From assembly GCF_000092505.1 (NCBI RefSeq), contig NC_014136.1:863501-927500 (forward strand): a stretch of 64,000 nt of DNA, read 5' to 3'. The notes under the pieces were generated by a model. The model was not told the DNA's origin, did not search any database, and was given only the letters and a program-made list of their open reading frames with translations. Shown in pieces: positions 26,560 to 36,361 of this stretch. Both the position numbers and the translations under genes were made by a program. Source of the stretch: Leuconostoc kimchii IMSNU 11154. Its GTDB lineage: Bacteria > Bacillota > Bacilli > Lactobacillales > Lactobacillaceae. Each line of letters begins with the position of its first letter. Position 1 is the first letter of the stretch.

Positions 26560-27229
26560 TTTTTCAGATATTAAGGGATTTACTTTTGATTTAGATGGGG
26601 TGATTACTGATACAGCAAAGTTTCATGAACAAGCGTGGCATGATTTAGCAACAGAACTAGGTGTTGAATGGTCTGACACATTAGGTAGTCAATTGAAAGG
26701 TATTGGTCGGATGGATTCTTTGAATATGATTCTGGCTGCAGGTGGTAAGCAAAATCAGTTCAGTGATGATGAAAAAATGATGTTTGCTCATAAAAAAAAT
26801 ACCCATTATGTTGCACTCATACAAAGCCTCACACCAGATGATATTTTACCGGGCATAACCGCATTTTTAGGGGAAATTAGGGCTGGTGGGTTTCTTGCAA
26901 GCATTGCAAGTGCTTCAAAAAACGCCCCTCAGATACTTAAAAAGCTAGAGATTACAAATTATTTTGTTGGTATTGTTGATCCATCAACAGTGTCACATGG
27001 TAAACCAGATCCTGAAATCTTCGTTAGAGCTGGTGAACTATTGAACCTGCAACCCAAACAAATTATTGGGATTGAAGACGCGAGTGCCGGTGTCCAAGCT
27101 ATTAAAGCGGCTGGACAAACAGCACTTGGCGTTGGCGCAGCAACGCAATCAGCCAAGCCACATTTATGGGTTCGTGACACAGCAGACATTTCTCTTAAGA
27201 CGATAGCTATGAAATTAAGTAGTGACTGA
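26552..27229 (+). CDS. pgmB: beta-phosphoglucomutase
   Basis: Converts the beta-glucose 1-phosphate released by the GH65 enzyme to glucose 6-phosphate for the phosphoketolase pathway. It is a HAD-superfamily enzyme of 225 residues. Motif I is FDLDGVITDTA (nucleophile and acid/base Asp), the cap specificity loop includes KGIGRMDSL, Ser is in IASASKNA, Lys in HGKPDPEIF, and Asp in GIEDASAG. The start is ATG 26552 (MVNFSDIKG), inside the end of the phosphorylase gene with AGAAAGG upstream. It is last in the trehalose operon. Confidence 0.93.
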   Translation: MVNFSDIKGFTFDLDGVITDTAKFHEQAWHDLATELGVEWSDTLGSQLKGIGRMDSLNMILAAGGKQNQFSDDEKMMFAHKKNTHYVALIQSLTPDDILPGITAFLGEIRAGGFLASIASASKNAPQILKKLEITNYFVGIVDPSTVSHGKPDPEIFVRAGELLNLQPKQIIGIEDASAGVQAIKAAGQTALGVGAATQSAKPHLWVRDTADISLKTIAMKLSSD

Positions 27230-27273
27230 TAAATAAAATAATAATCATTAAAAATGATGTAACGCACAAGCAT

Positions 27274-27311
27274 AGCACGAGACGTTTTGATTAAAACGTC
27301 TCGTGCTGTTT
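27274..27311 (+). terminator. strong hairpin after pgmB
   Basis: Perfect 15-bp stem AGCACGAGACGTTTT / AAAACGTCTCGTGCT with loop GATT, followed by GTTTTAG. The tail is short on T but the stem is very stable. Confidence 0.7.
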
Positions 27312-27516
27312 TAGTTTATAAATAGGTCATTAGGGAGATAGATTGATATATCAGTGTTTATGGATTAGTAACGCTTTATTCAACAGCATAATAAAAGGTT
27401 ATTCAACACGTTACATAAGTTACATAAATTACTTTAGTTTCTTTTTGTTATTTAATTCACAAATTTAAGCTATTATAGTCTTTGAAAAGTAAAAGGAATT
27501 TATTGGAGGCTTTAAA

Positions 27517-28581
27517 ATGAACTTTTTGAACGCGTTGGAGAAGACATTTACAAATGTAAATATTGTGAGTGCGATCACATCTACGGTTTTTATTATTTTA
27601 ATTGGTTACGGCATGCGAAAAAAAGGTGTGTTTACGGATACATTCGCTAAAACATTAACCAAAGTTGTATTAAGTGTCGCATTACCTGCATTAGCATTTA
27701 CATCGTTTATGCAACCTATCGATGCTAAAACACTGAGTCAAAGTACGAATGTTTTAATTTGGGGCATTGTGATGTACGTGGTTCTAATCTTTATTATGAA
27801 TCCTTTTTTTACCATGTATAAAACACAAGGCGACAGGCAGATGACTTTGAAAGTTTTGTCTATTTTTGGATCAACAACATTTTTTGGATTACCTATTGTC
27901 GGTGCAGTGTGGGGAGCTAAGGGTATTCTATATGGTTCGATTTTTAATATAGGTTACCGTATATTTCTTTACTCATACGCTTATATAAAAATGTCTGGTC
28001 TAAAAATGGAATTATCAAATATTAAAAAAATGTTTCTTAATCCAATCGTTATTGCCACCTTTGTTGGTTTAATACTATGGCTTATTCAAGGCATTGTACC
28101 AACAGTTAGCGTGATAGATGTAGCCGGGAAAACACAAAATGTTGCTTTTTATCGCATTGATTTGACAGCATTATGGTTAATGAAACCCTTAACTTACTTA
28201 TCAGGATTGGCTTCGCCCTTAGCTTGGTTAGCGATTGGATCAACCCTGGGGTCAATATCATTTGGAAAGGCATTTTCAGACAAAACTTCATGGTACTATA
28301 CTTTTATTAAAATTATTGTTGTACCAGTTATTAATATTATTTTATTAACACTATTATCAGTAACACATATTTTACCAGTTGATCAGACAGCACTAGCCGT
28401 GATTGTCATTATGATGGCGACACCACCAGCGACAGTTGCGGTGTCATATGCTATTAGTTTTGATCGAGAGGCGTTATTGGCATCTAACACATCATTACTT
28501 GCAACATTAGCTGCCGTAGTCATGACACCCGTTTGGATTGTCGTATTAACGATTATTGCACACACTGGTTTATTTAAATAA
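27517..28581 (+). CDS. AEC-family organic acid carrier
   Basis: A 354-residue membrane protein with about 10 TM helices in two halves, of the auxin efflux carrier family (PF03547). LAB malate permease MleP belongs to this family. Typical residues include GYGMRKKGVF at the first loop and MATPPATVAVSYA near the C-terminus. TTGGAGG precedes the ATG. It is followed 12 nt after its stop by a D-2-hydroxyacid dehydrogenase and then a CitA/CitB-like two-component system, so the likely cargo is a 2-hydroxy- or 2-oxo-carboxylate. The exact substrate is unknown. Confidence 0.85.
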   Translation: MNFLNALEKTFTNVNIVSAITSTVFIILIGYGMRKKGVFTDTFAKTLTKVVLSVALPALAFTSFMQPIDAKTLSQSTNVLIWGIVMYVVLIFIMNPFFTMYKTQGDRQMTLKVLSIFGSTTFFGLPIVGAVWGAKGILYGSIFNIGYRIFLYSYAYIKMSGLKMELSNIKKMFLNPIVIATFVGLILWLIQGIVPTVSVIDVAGKTQNVAFYRIDLTALWLMKPLTYLSGLASPLAWLAIGSTLGSISFGKAFSDKTSWYYTFIKIIVVPVINIILLTLLSVTHILPVDQTALAVIVIMMATPPATVAVSYAISFDREALLASNTSLLATLAAVVMTPVWIVVLTIIAHTGLFK

Positions 28582-28593
28582 TTGGAGGATAAC

Positions 28594-29604
28594 ATGTTCA
28601 AAATAACAGCTTACGGTGTTCGAGAAAATGAAGTTGCTTATTTTCGTAAACTCAATATTTTCAATTATGATTTAAACTTGATTCCTGAAAATCTCACGCA
28701 ATCAAATATTGGCACTGCAAAAGGTTCTGACGGCATACTATTACGTGCCAATAATGATGGTTCAGAACCAGTATTGCGTCAATTAAAAGATTGGGGGATT
28801 AAATATGTATTCACGCGAACTGTAGGATATGATCATATTGATCTTGAAGCAGCAGCAAAACTAGGAATTATAGTAGCACGTGTCCCTGCATATTCACCCT
28901 ACGCTGTTGCCGACTTAGCCATGAATTTAGGCATTACTTTAGTTCGCCGTACGGCAATTGCCACGTCACGCGCGGCATTGGCTGATTTTAAAATTGAAAC
29001 TGATTTATTTGGTCGAGAAATTCACGACTTAACAATTGGCATTATTGGCACAGGAAAAATTGGCTTAGCAGAAGCAAAACTTTATAAGGGACTCGGTGCT
29101 AAAGTTGTGGGATATGATGTTTTTGAATCTGACGTTGCGAAAGGAATTTTAACGTTTGTATCACAAGATGAACTGCTAAAAATGTCAGATATTGTCAGTT
29201 TGCATGTTCCTCATTTCCCAAACAAAAATGATCATTTTTTTAATGATCAAGTAATTAGTAAAATGAAGAAAGGCGCAATTTTAGTCAATACATCTCGAGC
29301 AGAAATAACAGATCAATCAGCAATTATTCAAGCTATCAAGAGTGGCCATTTAGGTGGGTTCGGGGCTGATGTTGTATTACGCGAAAAAGAAATATTTGGA
29401 CATCAATTTGATGAGAATCATATTTTAAAGGATGAAGAAGTGACCGAATTATTAGATCTTTATCCTAAAGTGCTACTAACACCACATATTGGTTCATATA
29501 CGGAAGAAGCATTAACGGACATGATTAATATTAGTTATCAAAATTTCAATGACGTGCTTATTAAAGGCACGACAGTTAATCAAGTCGCACTGACATCGGC
29601 ATAG
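28594..29604 (+). CDS. D-2-hydroxyacid dehydrogenase (D-lactate/D-HicDH type)
   Basis: NAD-dependent enzyme of 336 residues in the D-LDH/D-hydroxyisocaproate branch. The Rossmann motif is GIIGTGKIG. Catalytic Arg is in NTSRAEI and catalytic His in TPHIGSYTEE. The catalytic-Glu region (VVLREKEIFG) departs from the DxYExE pattern of true D-LDH, which suggests a different 2-oxoacid substrate. The start is ATG 28594 with TTGGAGG upstream. It is in an operon with the AEC carrier. Leuconostoc makes D-lactate with a dedicated ldhD, so this is probably a paralogue. Confidence 0.85.
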   Translation: MFKITAYGVRENEVAYFRKLNIFNYDLNLIPENLTQSNIGTAKGSDGILLRANNDGSEPVLRQLKDWGIKYVFTRTVGYDHIDLEAAAKLGIIVARVPAYSPYAVADLAMNLGITLVRRTAIATSRAALADFKIETDLFGREIHDLTIGIIGTGKIGLAEAKLYKGLGAKVVGYDVFESDVAKGILTFVSQDELLKMSDIVSLHVPHFPNKNDHFFNDQVISKMKKGAILVNTSRAEITDQSAIIQAIKSGHLGGFGADVVLREKEIFGHQFDENHILKDEEVTELLDLYPKVLLTPHIGSYTEEALTDMINISYQNFNDVLIKGTTVNQVALTSA

Positions 29605-29612
29605 ACATCACT

Positions 29613-29642
29613 TAAAGATTCAGGGCAACTGAATCTTTTTTA
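29613..29642 (+). terminator. intrinsic terminator after the dehydrogenase
   Basis: AAAGATTCAG / CTGAATCTTT with loop GGCAA and a T6 tail. Confidence 0.85.
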
Positions 29643-29684
29643 TGCTATATTCAACGGTATAGGACAGATGTTAAGAGGGTTAGA

Positions 29685-31277
29685 ATGCATAGAATTAAAA
29701 AAGTGCCATTACAATTGATTATTATCGCTATTGTTCTTTTGGCTACTGTAATTTCTTTAGGGACAACGGGTATTTTGTTACAACAAGTGATTGAAAGCAA
29801 TGAGCGGCAAATTATTAATATACGGTTGAAAAATATTGCACAAATGGCTGCTAAAGACTCGACGGTTGTCAACAGTTTGTCTTCGGGCGCAAGTCAAGCG
29901 GACAGAAGTGCTGTTCAAAGCTATGCGCAGCGCCTGACAAAATCTGAAAATATTGATTTTGTTGTGGTGTTAAACAGCGATCTTGTTCGGTTATCTCATC
30001 CTAATGTGAAGCAAATTGGGAAAAAATTTAGCTCACCGCGAGATGCGGCACCGACATTACGAGGTCAATCTCATTTTTCAAAAAAAATGGGCATATTAGG
30101 GTTAGGTTATCGTTATTTTGTGCCAGTATATAGTGATACTCACAATATTATAGGTGTAGTTAGTGTGGGATTGACTGAGGATACAATTTCTCAGTCAATA
30201 AAAACAGCACGGCGTCCAATTTTAATGGGACTTATTATTGGCTTATTAATTGGTATTATCGGATCAATACTGTTAGCTAAGCGATTGAAAAAGGTACTAT
30301 TAAATATGGAACCCCATGTTATTGCTAAAAAATTAGTTGAAAAAAACACCATTGAAAACAGTATGATGGAGGGGCTATTAGTTATTGATGATGACCACAC
30401 AATAATTGCGACTAACAGTATGGCTAATCAATTACTACCCGATATAGGCCATGTTGGAGATAAATTAGCGGTAGCTATTTATCAAACGTTTTTTACGGTT
30501 ATATCGCGTGACAATAATACCCACAGGGTGGTGTTTAATGCGCGAGAATATCTGTGCTCTGCTGCCAAATTGACATATCCTGAAGTCGGAGCACTTGTTT
30601 TGTTTCGTGATATTACTGATTTGAAAGAGATTGTTGAAGAGCTGGATGGCACCAAACAATATGCTCAAGCGTTGAGAGCACAGACGCATGAGTTCATGAA
30701 TAAATTGCAAGCCATTTCTGGATTAATAGAATTAAATAAATACGATCAAGTGATGGCACTTATCCCACAATTAACCAATGATTACCATCAGAATGTTGGC
30801 TATGTGACGTCGCATATTAAAATGCCAGTAATTGCTGGGTTCCTAATTGGCAAGATTAATTATGCCAAAGAACATGAGGTGAGTTTAATATTGCGGGAAA
30901 CATCTAGTATGCCAGAGTTATCTATTTCGGGTAAAGAGATAACAAATGTTATTAAAATTGTCGGAAACCTTATTGATAACGCCGTTGATGCTGTAGCATT
31001 TCAAAATACACAAACGATTGATTTATTGATACAGTATGATGAAGATGGGCGGGCATTGATTATAGAAATTATAGATAGTGGAATAGGTATGCCAATTGAA
31101 CAGTATGACCTCATTTTGAGCGCTGGTTTTTCAACAAAAGGGGCACATCGTGGTTATGGTTTGGCTACAATCAATGATATTATAATGGCGCACCAAGGAT
31201 TTATTGATATTAACTCGGAGCCAAATAAAGGTACAAGAATTTATATAGAATACCCATTAGAGATACGAGGAGCCTAG
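29685..31277 (+). CDS. CitA/DcuS-family sensor histidine kinase
   Basis: A 530-residue dicarboxylate/citrate-type sensor. TM1 is about 10-32. The extracytoplasmic PDC/Cache domain (about 33-175) carries the family signature SENIDFVVVLNSDLVRLSHP and GLGYRYFVPVY. TM2 is about 180-200. A PAS domain (about 220-315) follows, then the DHp box HEFMNKL with phospho-acceptor H335 and HATPase boxes NLIDNAVDAV, DSGIGMP and GYGLATI. The LAB homologue MaeK senses malate. The response regulator begins 4 nt after the stop, and a carrier and dehydrogenase operon lies just upstream. Confidence 0.92.
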   Translation: MHRIKKVPLQLIIIAIVLLATVISLGTTGILLQQVIESNERQIINIRLKNIAQMAAKDSTVVNSLSSGASQADRSAVQSYAQRLTKSENIDFVVVLNSDLVRLSHPNVKQIGKKFSSPRDAAPTLRGQSHFSKKMGILGLGYRYFVPVYSDTHNIIGVVSVGLTEDTISQSIKTARRPILMGLIIGLLIGIIGSILLAKRLKKVLLNMEPHVIAKKLVEKNTIENSMMEGLLVIDDDHTIIATNSMANQLLPDIGHVGDKLAVAIYQTFFTVISRDNNTHRVVFNAREYLCSAAKLTYPEVGALVLFRDITDLKEIVEELDGTKQYAQALRAQTHEFMNKLQAISGLIELNKYDQVMALIPQLTNDYHQNVGYVTSHIKMPVIAGFLIGKINYAKEHEVSLILRETSSMPELSISGKEITNVIKIVGNLIDNAVDAVAFQNTQTIDLLIQYDEDGRALIIEIIDSGIGMPIEQYDLILSAGFSTKGAHRGYGLATINDIIMAHQGFIDINSEPNKGTRIYIEYPLEIRGA

Positions 31278-31281
31278 TGAA

Positions 31282-32001
31282 ATGACTTACAGTGTTTTAA
31301 TAATTGAAGATGACCCAATGGTTGCAGATATTATCAGCCAATTTTTAAATCAGACAGCACATGCATTATTTGCCCCTATTACAATAGTTGGACGTCTAGA
31401 AGAGGTTCAAGATCGGGTTGATTTTTCAACAATAGACCTATTATTGATAGATGTCTATTTACCTGATGGTCAAGGAACAACGTTTTTGACTGAGTTACGA
31501 AATAAACGTATTTCAGTTGCAACAATTATGATTACAGCTGCAGATGATCGCGAAACTTTCAGACAAGCAATGACAAATGGTGTGATTGATTATTTGATTA
31601 AGCCATTCCAAATGCAGCGTTTTAACCAAGCAATACAAAAATTTTTAGTTTTAGAAGAAATCGCTTTGCGAAAAGAAAAACTATCTCAGCAAGACGTTAA
31701 TCAATATTTTCAGAGTGAAACAAAAAATGAACCGTTAGCTATGGATTTACCAAAGGGCATTTCTGAATTAACTTTGAAGTTAATTATTACAACAATATTT
31801 TCTTTTTCAAAGACTTTTTCCAATCAATCACTTTCTCAGCGGGTCAAGTTATCACGTGTGACAACAAAAAAATATCTAGATTATTTAGTAGAAAATGCGT
31901 TTTTAACTGTTAAAGTAACCTATCTAGATGTTGGACGTCCGTTATCAAGCTATAAGATCAATCCTTTAAAATATGAAGCGCTACGCCATTTCACAATCTG
32001 A
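31282..32001 (+). CDS. CitB/DcuR-family response regulator
   Basis: A 239-residue regulator. The receiver domain has D10/D11, phospho-acceptor D57 (LLIDVYLPDG), T in MITAADD and K in LIKPF. The C-terminal HTH (about 165-235, SQRVKLSRVTTKKYLDYL) is CitB/MaeR-like. It is partner to the kinase directly upstream. The probable target is the carrier-dehydrogenase operon at 27.5-29.6 kb, in response to an external carboxylate. The promoter of the next gene lies just past its stop codon. Confidence 0.92.
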   Translation: MTYSVLIIEDDPMVADIISQFLNQTAHALFAPITIVGRLEEVQDRVDFSTIDLLLIDVYLPDGQGTTFLTELRNKRISVATIMITAADDRETFRQAMTNGVIDYLIKPFQMQRFNQAIQKFLVLEEIALRKEKLSQQDVNQYFQSETKNEPLAMDLPKGISELTLKLIITTIFSFSKTFSNQSLSQRVKLSRVTTKKYLDYLVENAFLTVKVTYLDVGRPLSSYKINPLKYEALRHFTI

Positions 32002-32013
32002 AGGTATAGACCA

Positions 32014-32022
32014 TGATATAAT
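32014..32022 (+). promoter_or_regulatory. extended -10 promoter for the nucleoid-associated gene
   Basis: TGaTATAAT at 32014-32022, just after the response regulator stop. The next gene is therefore probably transcribed separately. Confidence 0.55.
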
Positions 32023-32050
32023 AAAATCATTAAATTTAAAGGGATATATG

Positions 32051-33043
32051 ATGATTATTCAACAAGCTATTTTGCACATTTTGGATACAAATACAGGTAA
32101 CTTGATTGCTTCTCAAGGCGAAATGTCTGTTGAAAATCCAGGCATTCATGATTATATTGAAAAATTAGTTAACAAAATATATCATGGTGATGTTAAAACT
32201 GGTCTGTTAGCTTCTGAAACATATTTACAAAGGATGCTCTCAAATCAAAATTTTCCAGAGATGACCACACAACTAGCTACCAAGTTATTTGATATCATTG
32301 CGGGTAGTGATGCAATTCAGTCAGGTGATTTATTAAGTTTCAGAGCTATAACAGATGATGGTCCAATTTTTGGTTTGATTAAATTAAACTATTCACCACG
32401 ATATGCACATGCTGTGGCATATGTTGCAGATCAAATGGTGAATAGTTTAGTTTTGAATCAAACAGTACTACCTGCTGCAACGCAAAGTGTTGAAGAAGCA
32501 ATTTTAGTGAATACAGAGACGAATCGCTATCATTTACTTGAAAAAAAGCATCTCATTGATGGTCAGCGTGTGGCTTATTTTTCAGAAAAATTTTTAAATA
32601 TCACACCTGAAATTTCTTTGAAGGAAAACATTCAAGTGATTAAACGTACAGTTAAAAGTGTTACTGAAAAATACGATAGTATGCCGGAACATGAGACATT
32701 GGCTTTAACACAGTCAGCCATTTATGATGCATTAGAGACCGGTAGCATTGATACTGATGTGATTGCTGAAAAAGTCTTTTCAGACAATACTTCAGCCAAG
32801 GTGTTATACCAGGAAAAAATTGCTGATAAAATTGCGCATAAAGCGATATCAGTTGAAAATGTTGAAAAATATGAAAAGAAATATCGTGTTCAAAAGTTTA
32901 AACTAGATTCAGGTATTGAAATCTCTATTCCAATGTCTGTATACCAAGATCATACGAAGGTTGAGTTTGTTAACAATGCTAATGGGACAACGTCACTAGT
33001 GATTAAAGATATTGAAACGATTTTAAATAAGTTTACGAGTTAA
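32051..33043 (+). CDS. nucleoid-associated protein, YejK/NdpA family
   Basis: A 330-residue soluble protein of PF04245 (37-kDa nucleoid-associated protein). Recognisable segments are the N-terminal IIQQAILHILDTNTGN, the central FGLIKLNYSPRYAHAV and the C-terminal YRVQKFKLDSGIEISIPM. The family is often linked with defence islands or nucleoid structure, but its function is undefined; no defence gene is nearby. The start is ATG 32051, chosen by 7-nt spacing from AAAGGG; the adjacent ATG 32048 is possible. Confidence 0.8.
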   Translation: MIIQQAILHILDTNTGNLIASQGEMSVENPGIHDYIEKLVNKIYHGDVKTGLLASETYLQRMLSNQNFPEMTTQLATKLFDIIAGSDAIQSGDLLSFRAITDDGPIFGLIKLNYSPRYAHAVAYVADQMVNSLVLNQTVLPAATQSVEEAILVNTETNRYHLLEKKHLIDGQRVAYFSEKFLNITPEISLKENIQVIKRTVKSVTEKYDSMPEHETLALTQSAIYDALETGSIDTDVIAEKVFSDNTSAKVLYQEKIADKIAHKAISVENVEKYEKKYRVQKFKLDSGIEISIPMSVYQDHTKVEFVNNANGTTSLVIKDIETILNKFTS

Positions 33044-33077
33044 TTTTATCGAATTAGTGGTGTGATACAGAGCTGAA

Positions 33078-33098
33078 TTGTGTTATTTATTGGTATAA
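33078..33098 (+). promoter_or_regulatory. promoter of the Nudix-DUF1810 gene
   Basis: -10 TATAAT (33093-33098) with extended TGG directly before it and TTGTGT (33078-33083) upstream at a short 9-nt gap. The extended -10 is the convincing part. The start site would be near 33105. Confidence 0.5.
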
Positions 33099-33111
33099 TA
33101 AAATGAATACG

Positions 33112-33165
33112 AAAGGACAGCATCAATGTTTACTACTTGTAAACGTTGATCGTGATGAAAATATG
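33112..33165 (+). promoter_or_regulatory. nudix initiation region: SD, 12-bp hairpin, AUG
   Basis: AAAGGA (33112-33117). ATCAATGTTTAC (33122-33133) pairs with GTAAACGTTGAT (33139-33150), one U-G pair, loop TACTT. ATG is 33163. Effective spacing is 4 + 12 nt. A 7-codon ORF (33126-33149) is also encoded in the stem. Confidence 0.5.
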
Positions 33166-34095
33166 CCATATAAAGATTCCTATGTTGCTAAAATTCGTGA
33201 ACGAGTTGGGCATGAATTTGAGTTAGTTATGCCGACAACAGATGTTGTGATTGAAAATGAACAGGGCGAATTATTAATGATTTTTAATCGCGATTTTCAA
33301 GGGTGGGCTTTTCCCGGCGGCTATGTTGAACCAGAAATGTCCTGGCCGGAAAATGCTGCGCGCGAAGTGTTAGAAGAAGCTGGTGTACATGCTGATGCTG
33401 ATGATTTGAAGCTCATTGGTACGATATCTGGTCGAAACTATAAAGCACAGTATCCCAATGGCGATATTGCTAAGTTATATAGTAATATTTTTCTACTAGA
33501 CCAGTGGGATGCCGAAACTAGCAAAATAGATGTAACAGAAATTGATGCGAAAAAATGGGTTTCACCGAAAACAATTGACCATATGCATCTCACTTTCTCA
33601 GGGCAAGCAACCTATCGTTTGTATCGTGCGTACAAAAAAAATGGGAACGCACAAGTTTTAACGATCGATCGTGAAATTCAACGTTTTTTGGATGCTCAGA
33701 ATGGCGAAATCGTTGGCGTTAATAATTATCAAGATGCTTTAAAAGAACTTTCAAATGGTAAAAAGTTGACACACTGGATGTGGTTTGTGTTACCACAACT
33801 ACGTGCTTTAGGACGTAGTGAACGTGCGATTTATTATGGCATTAAAGGACTGCATGAGGCACATGAATATTTAGCTGATGACATCTTAAATACGCGCTTA
33901 GAGAAAATTGTGGCAACAACATTATCTTTACAGGGAAATGATCCCATTGCCTTATTTGGTGAGATTGATGCTATCAAATTTCAAGCCAGTCTGACCTTAT
34001 TTGCTCAAGTTGCTGATACAAAACTGTATCACAGTGCATTGGACAAGTACTTTAATGGACAGCCGCATGCTGAAACGCTTAAATTACTAAAATAA
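33163..34095 (+). CDS. Nudix hydrolase fused to a DUF1810 domain
   Basis: A 310-residue two-domain cytosolic protein. The N-terminal Nudix domain (about 1-165) has GGYVEPEMSWPENAAREVLEEAGV; the REVLEEAG half of the Nudix box is intact, but the first conserved Glu of GX5E is Met, preceded by a Glu. The C-terminal DUF1810 domain (about 175-310) has IQRFLDAQ, THWMWFVLPQLRALGRSERAIYYGI and DAIKFQASLTLFA. The fusion hints that DUF1810 acts on a nucleotide-type molecule; function is not established. The start is ATG 33163, set by Nudix domain limits; an in-frame ATG 33103 falls on the promoter. Confidence 0.85.
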   Translation: MPYKDSYVAKIRERVGHEFELVMPTTDVVIENEQGELLMIFNRDFQGWAFPGGYVEPEMSWPENAAREVLEEAGVHADADDLKLIGTISGRNYKAQYPNGDIAKLYSNIFLLDQWDAETSKIDVTEIDAKKWVSPKTIDHMHLTFSGQATYRLYRAYKKNGNAQVLTIDREIQRFLDAQNGEIVGVNNYQDALKELSNGKKLTHWMWFVLPQLRALGRSERAIYYGIKGLHEAHEYLADDILNTRLEKIVATTLSLQGNDPIALFGEIDAIKFQASLTLFAQVADTKLYHSALDKYFNGQPHAETLKLLK

Positions 34096-34098
34096 AAG

Positions 34099-34137
34099 AC
34101 GCAAAGCTTCTAGAAATTAAGGCTTTGCGTTTTTTTG
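34099..34137. terminator. bidirectional terminator
   Basis: ACGCAAAGC (34099-34107) / GCTTTGCGT (34122-34130) with T7 on + and an A-rich flank giving T on -. It lies between convergent genes. Confidence 0.75.
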
Positions 34138-34145
34138 AAAATACA

Positions 34146-35141
34146 TTATGCACCGGTATAGTCGGGTGCTAGTTTATTAATTGGAGGTGTGAATTCACGC
34201 ATTGATTCTGCAAGGTGCACAAAGTTTGTGACCAAATGATGATTTGGTGCCTGTGTGCCGTTCTTATCTGCTAAATTAGCAATCCAACCATTGATATAAT
34301 CGACCTCTGTTGGACGTCCCTTAACGAAATCTTGATACATCGAAGGAAAATGTAGTGGGTTAGCAACATTTGATACATAGTCAACTTGGGCGACCATGTC
34401 GTCGCGTGATTCAATTAGCTTGATACCGGCTGCTTCAGCTGCATCATATGCTTCGTTAATCAGTGGGCGAGCGATACCTTCTAAAAAGCCATCATAAGCC
34501 ATTAATTGTCCCATTCGTGATTGGAACATGGTTGCAATTGAATTTTCTACCGCGTTGAAAAAGACTTTTGTTAGTAAAGTCCCCATAAAGTTTTCAGTAT
34601 AACTTGGATTTAAGTGTGCCGCTTTAAAATCAGCTTGTAAGGCGTCCATTGTTGCAGACGGTTTTTCAGTTAGATTCGCGTAGACGGATGAACCAGCGCC
34701 CTCGTTACCCATAAAATCAACATCACCAAAATCATTTAAAACAGTAGCAATCATAGCAGTACCACCGATAATGTGTGCGTTGTCAAAATATTTTTGCAAC
34801 TTTTCGATGTGTCCCATGCCATTCATAGCACCTAAAGCTGTCTGTCCGTTTTTGAACTTAGGCGCTAAGCGTTCAAGTGTATCTTTTAATTGCATTTGTT
34901 TCATAAAGAAAATCCAGACGTCTGGAGAACCTTCATATGATTCAGGTGAGAAAATATTAATCTTTATTTTGTGTCGATCTTTATGATCTCGCGACTTCCA
35001 AACGTTATGGTCTTGTCCGATGATTTTATCAAGACTGGCCTGCGTTGGTTCGATAAAGTCAACTGGTACACCAGCATTTTCTTGGAGTAAAATACCATAT
35101 CGCAACCCCATCGCTCCAGCGCCAACTATTGCATATTTCAT
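34146..35141 (-). CDS. ketopantoate reductase (PanE/ApbA) family protein
   Basis: A 331-residue NADP-dependent reductase-like protein. The Rossmann motif is GAGAMGLRYG at the N-terminus, with a Lys in LLTKVFFNAVENSI and the C-terminal helical domain with RPTEVDYINGW. True PanE reduces 2-dehydropantoate for CoA synthesis, but many LAB have several paralogues, some being 2-hydroxyacid dehydrogenases acting on branched-chain oxoacids. No pantothenate genes are adjacent. It has AAAGGAG 9 nt before ATG. The specific substrate is uncertain. Confidence 0.85.
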   Translation of the reverse strand: MKYAIVGAGAMGLRYGILLQENAGVPVDFIEPTQASLDKIIGQDHNVWKSRDHKDRHKIKINIFSPESYEGSPDVWIFFMKQMQLKDTLERLAPKFKNGQTALGAMNGMGHIEKLQKYFDNAHIIGGTAMIATVLNDFGDVDFMGNEGAGSSVYANLTEKPSATMDALQADFKAAHLNPSYTENFMGTLLTKVFFNAVENSIATMFQSRMGQLMAYDGFLEGIARPLINEAYDAAEAAGIKLIESRDDMVAQVDYVSNVANPLHFPSMYQDFVKGRPTEVDYINGWIANLADKNGTQAPNHHLVTNFVHLAESMREFTPPINKLAPDYTGA

Positions 35142-35287
35142 ATGTATATTCTCCTTTTGATTATTAATGTTATTATTCTAATCTAATTCACATTTTAAGT
35201 CAACCGTAATCTAATTTTTTAAACTAGGAACTCGTATTAATTTACCGTATAATAATAACCATAGTGTCATTTTAACGTTGTAGATAA

Positions 35288-36316
<1,029 letters not shown>

Positions 36317-36319
36317 TAT

Positions 36320-36361
36320 AAGTAAAAGGCAATAACTCTTTTGAGTTATTGCCTTTTACTT
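36320..36361. terminator. bidirectional terminator
   Basis: AAGTAAAAGGCAATAACTC and its complement with loop TTTT. It lies between convergent trpS and the LCP gene. Confidence 0.85.

Noticed and set aside
33103..33162. Nudix gene start at ATG 33103
   Set aside because: This ATG lies about 5 nt after the -10 and has no SD; the Nudix domain begins after MPYKDSYV.
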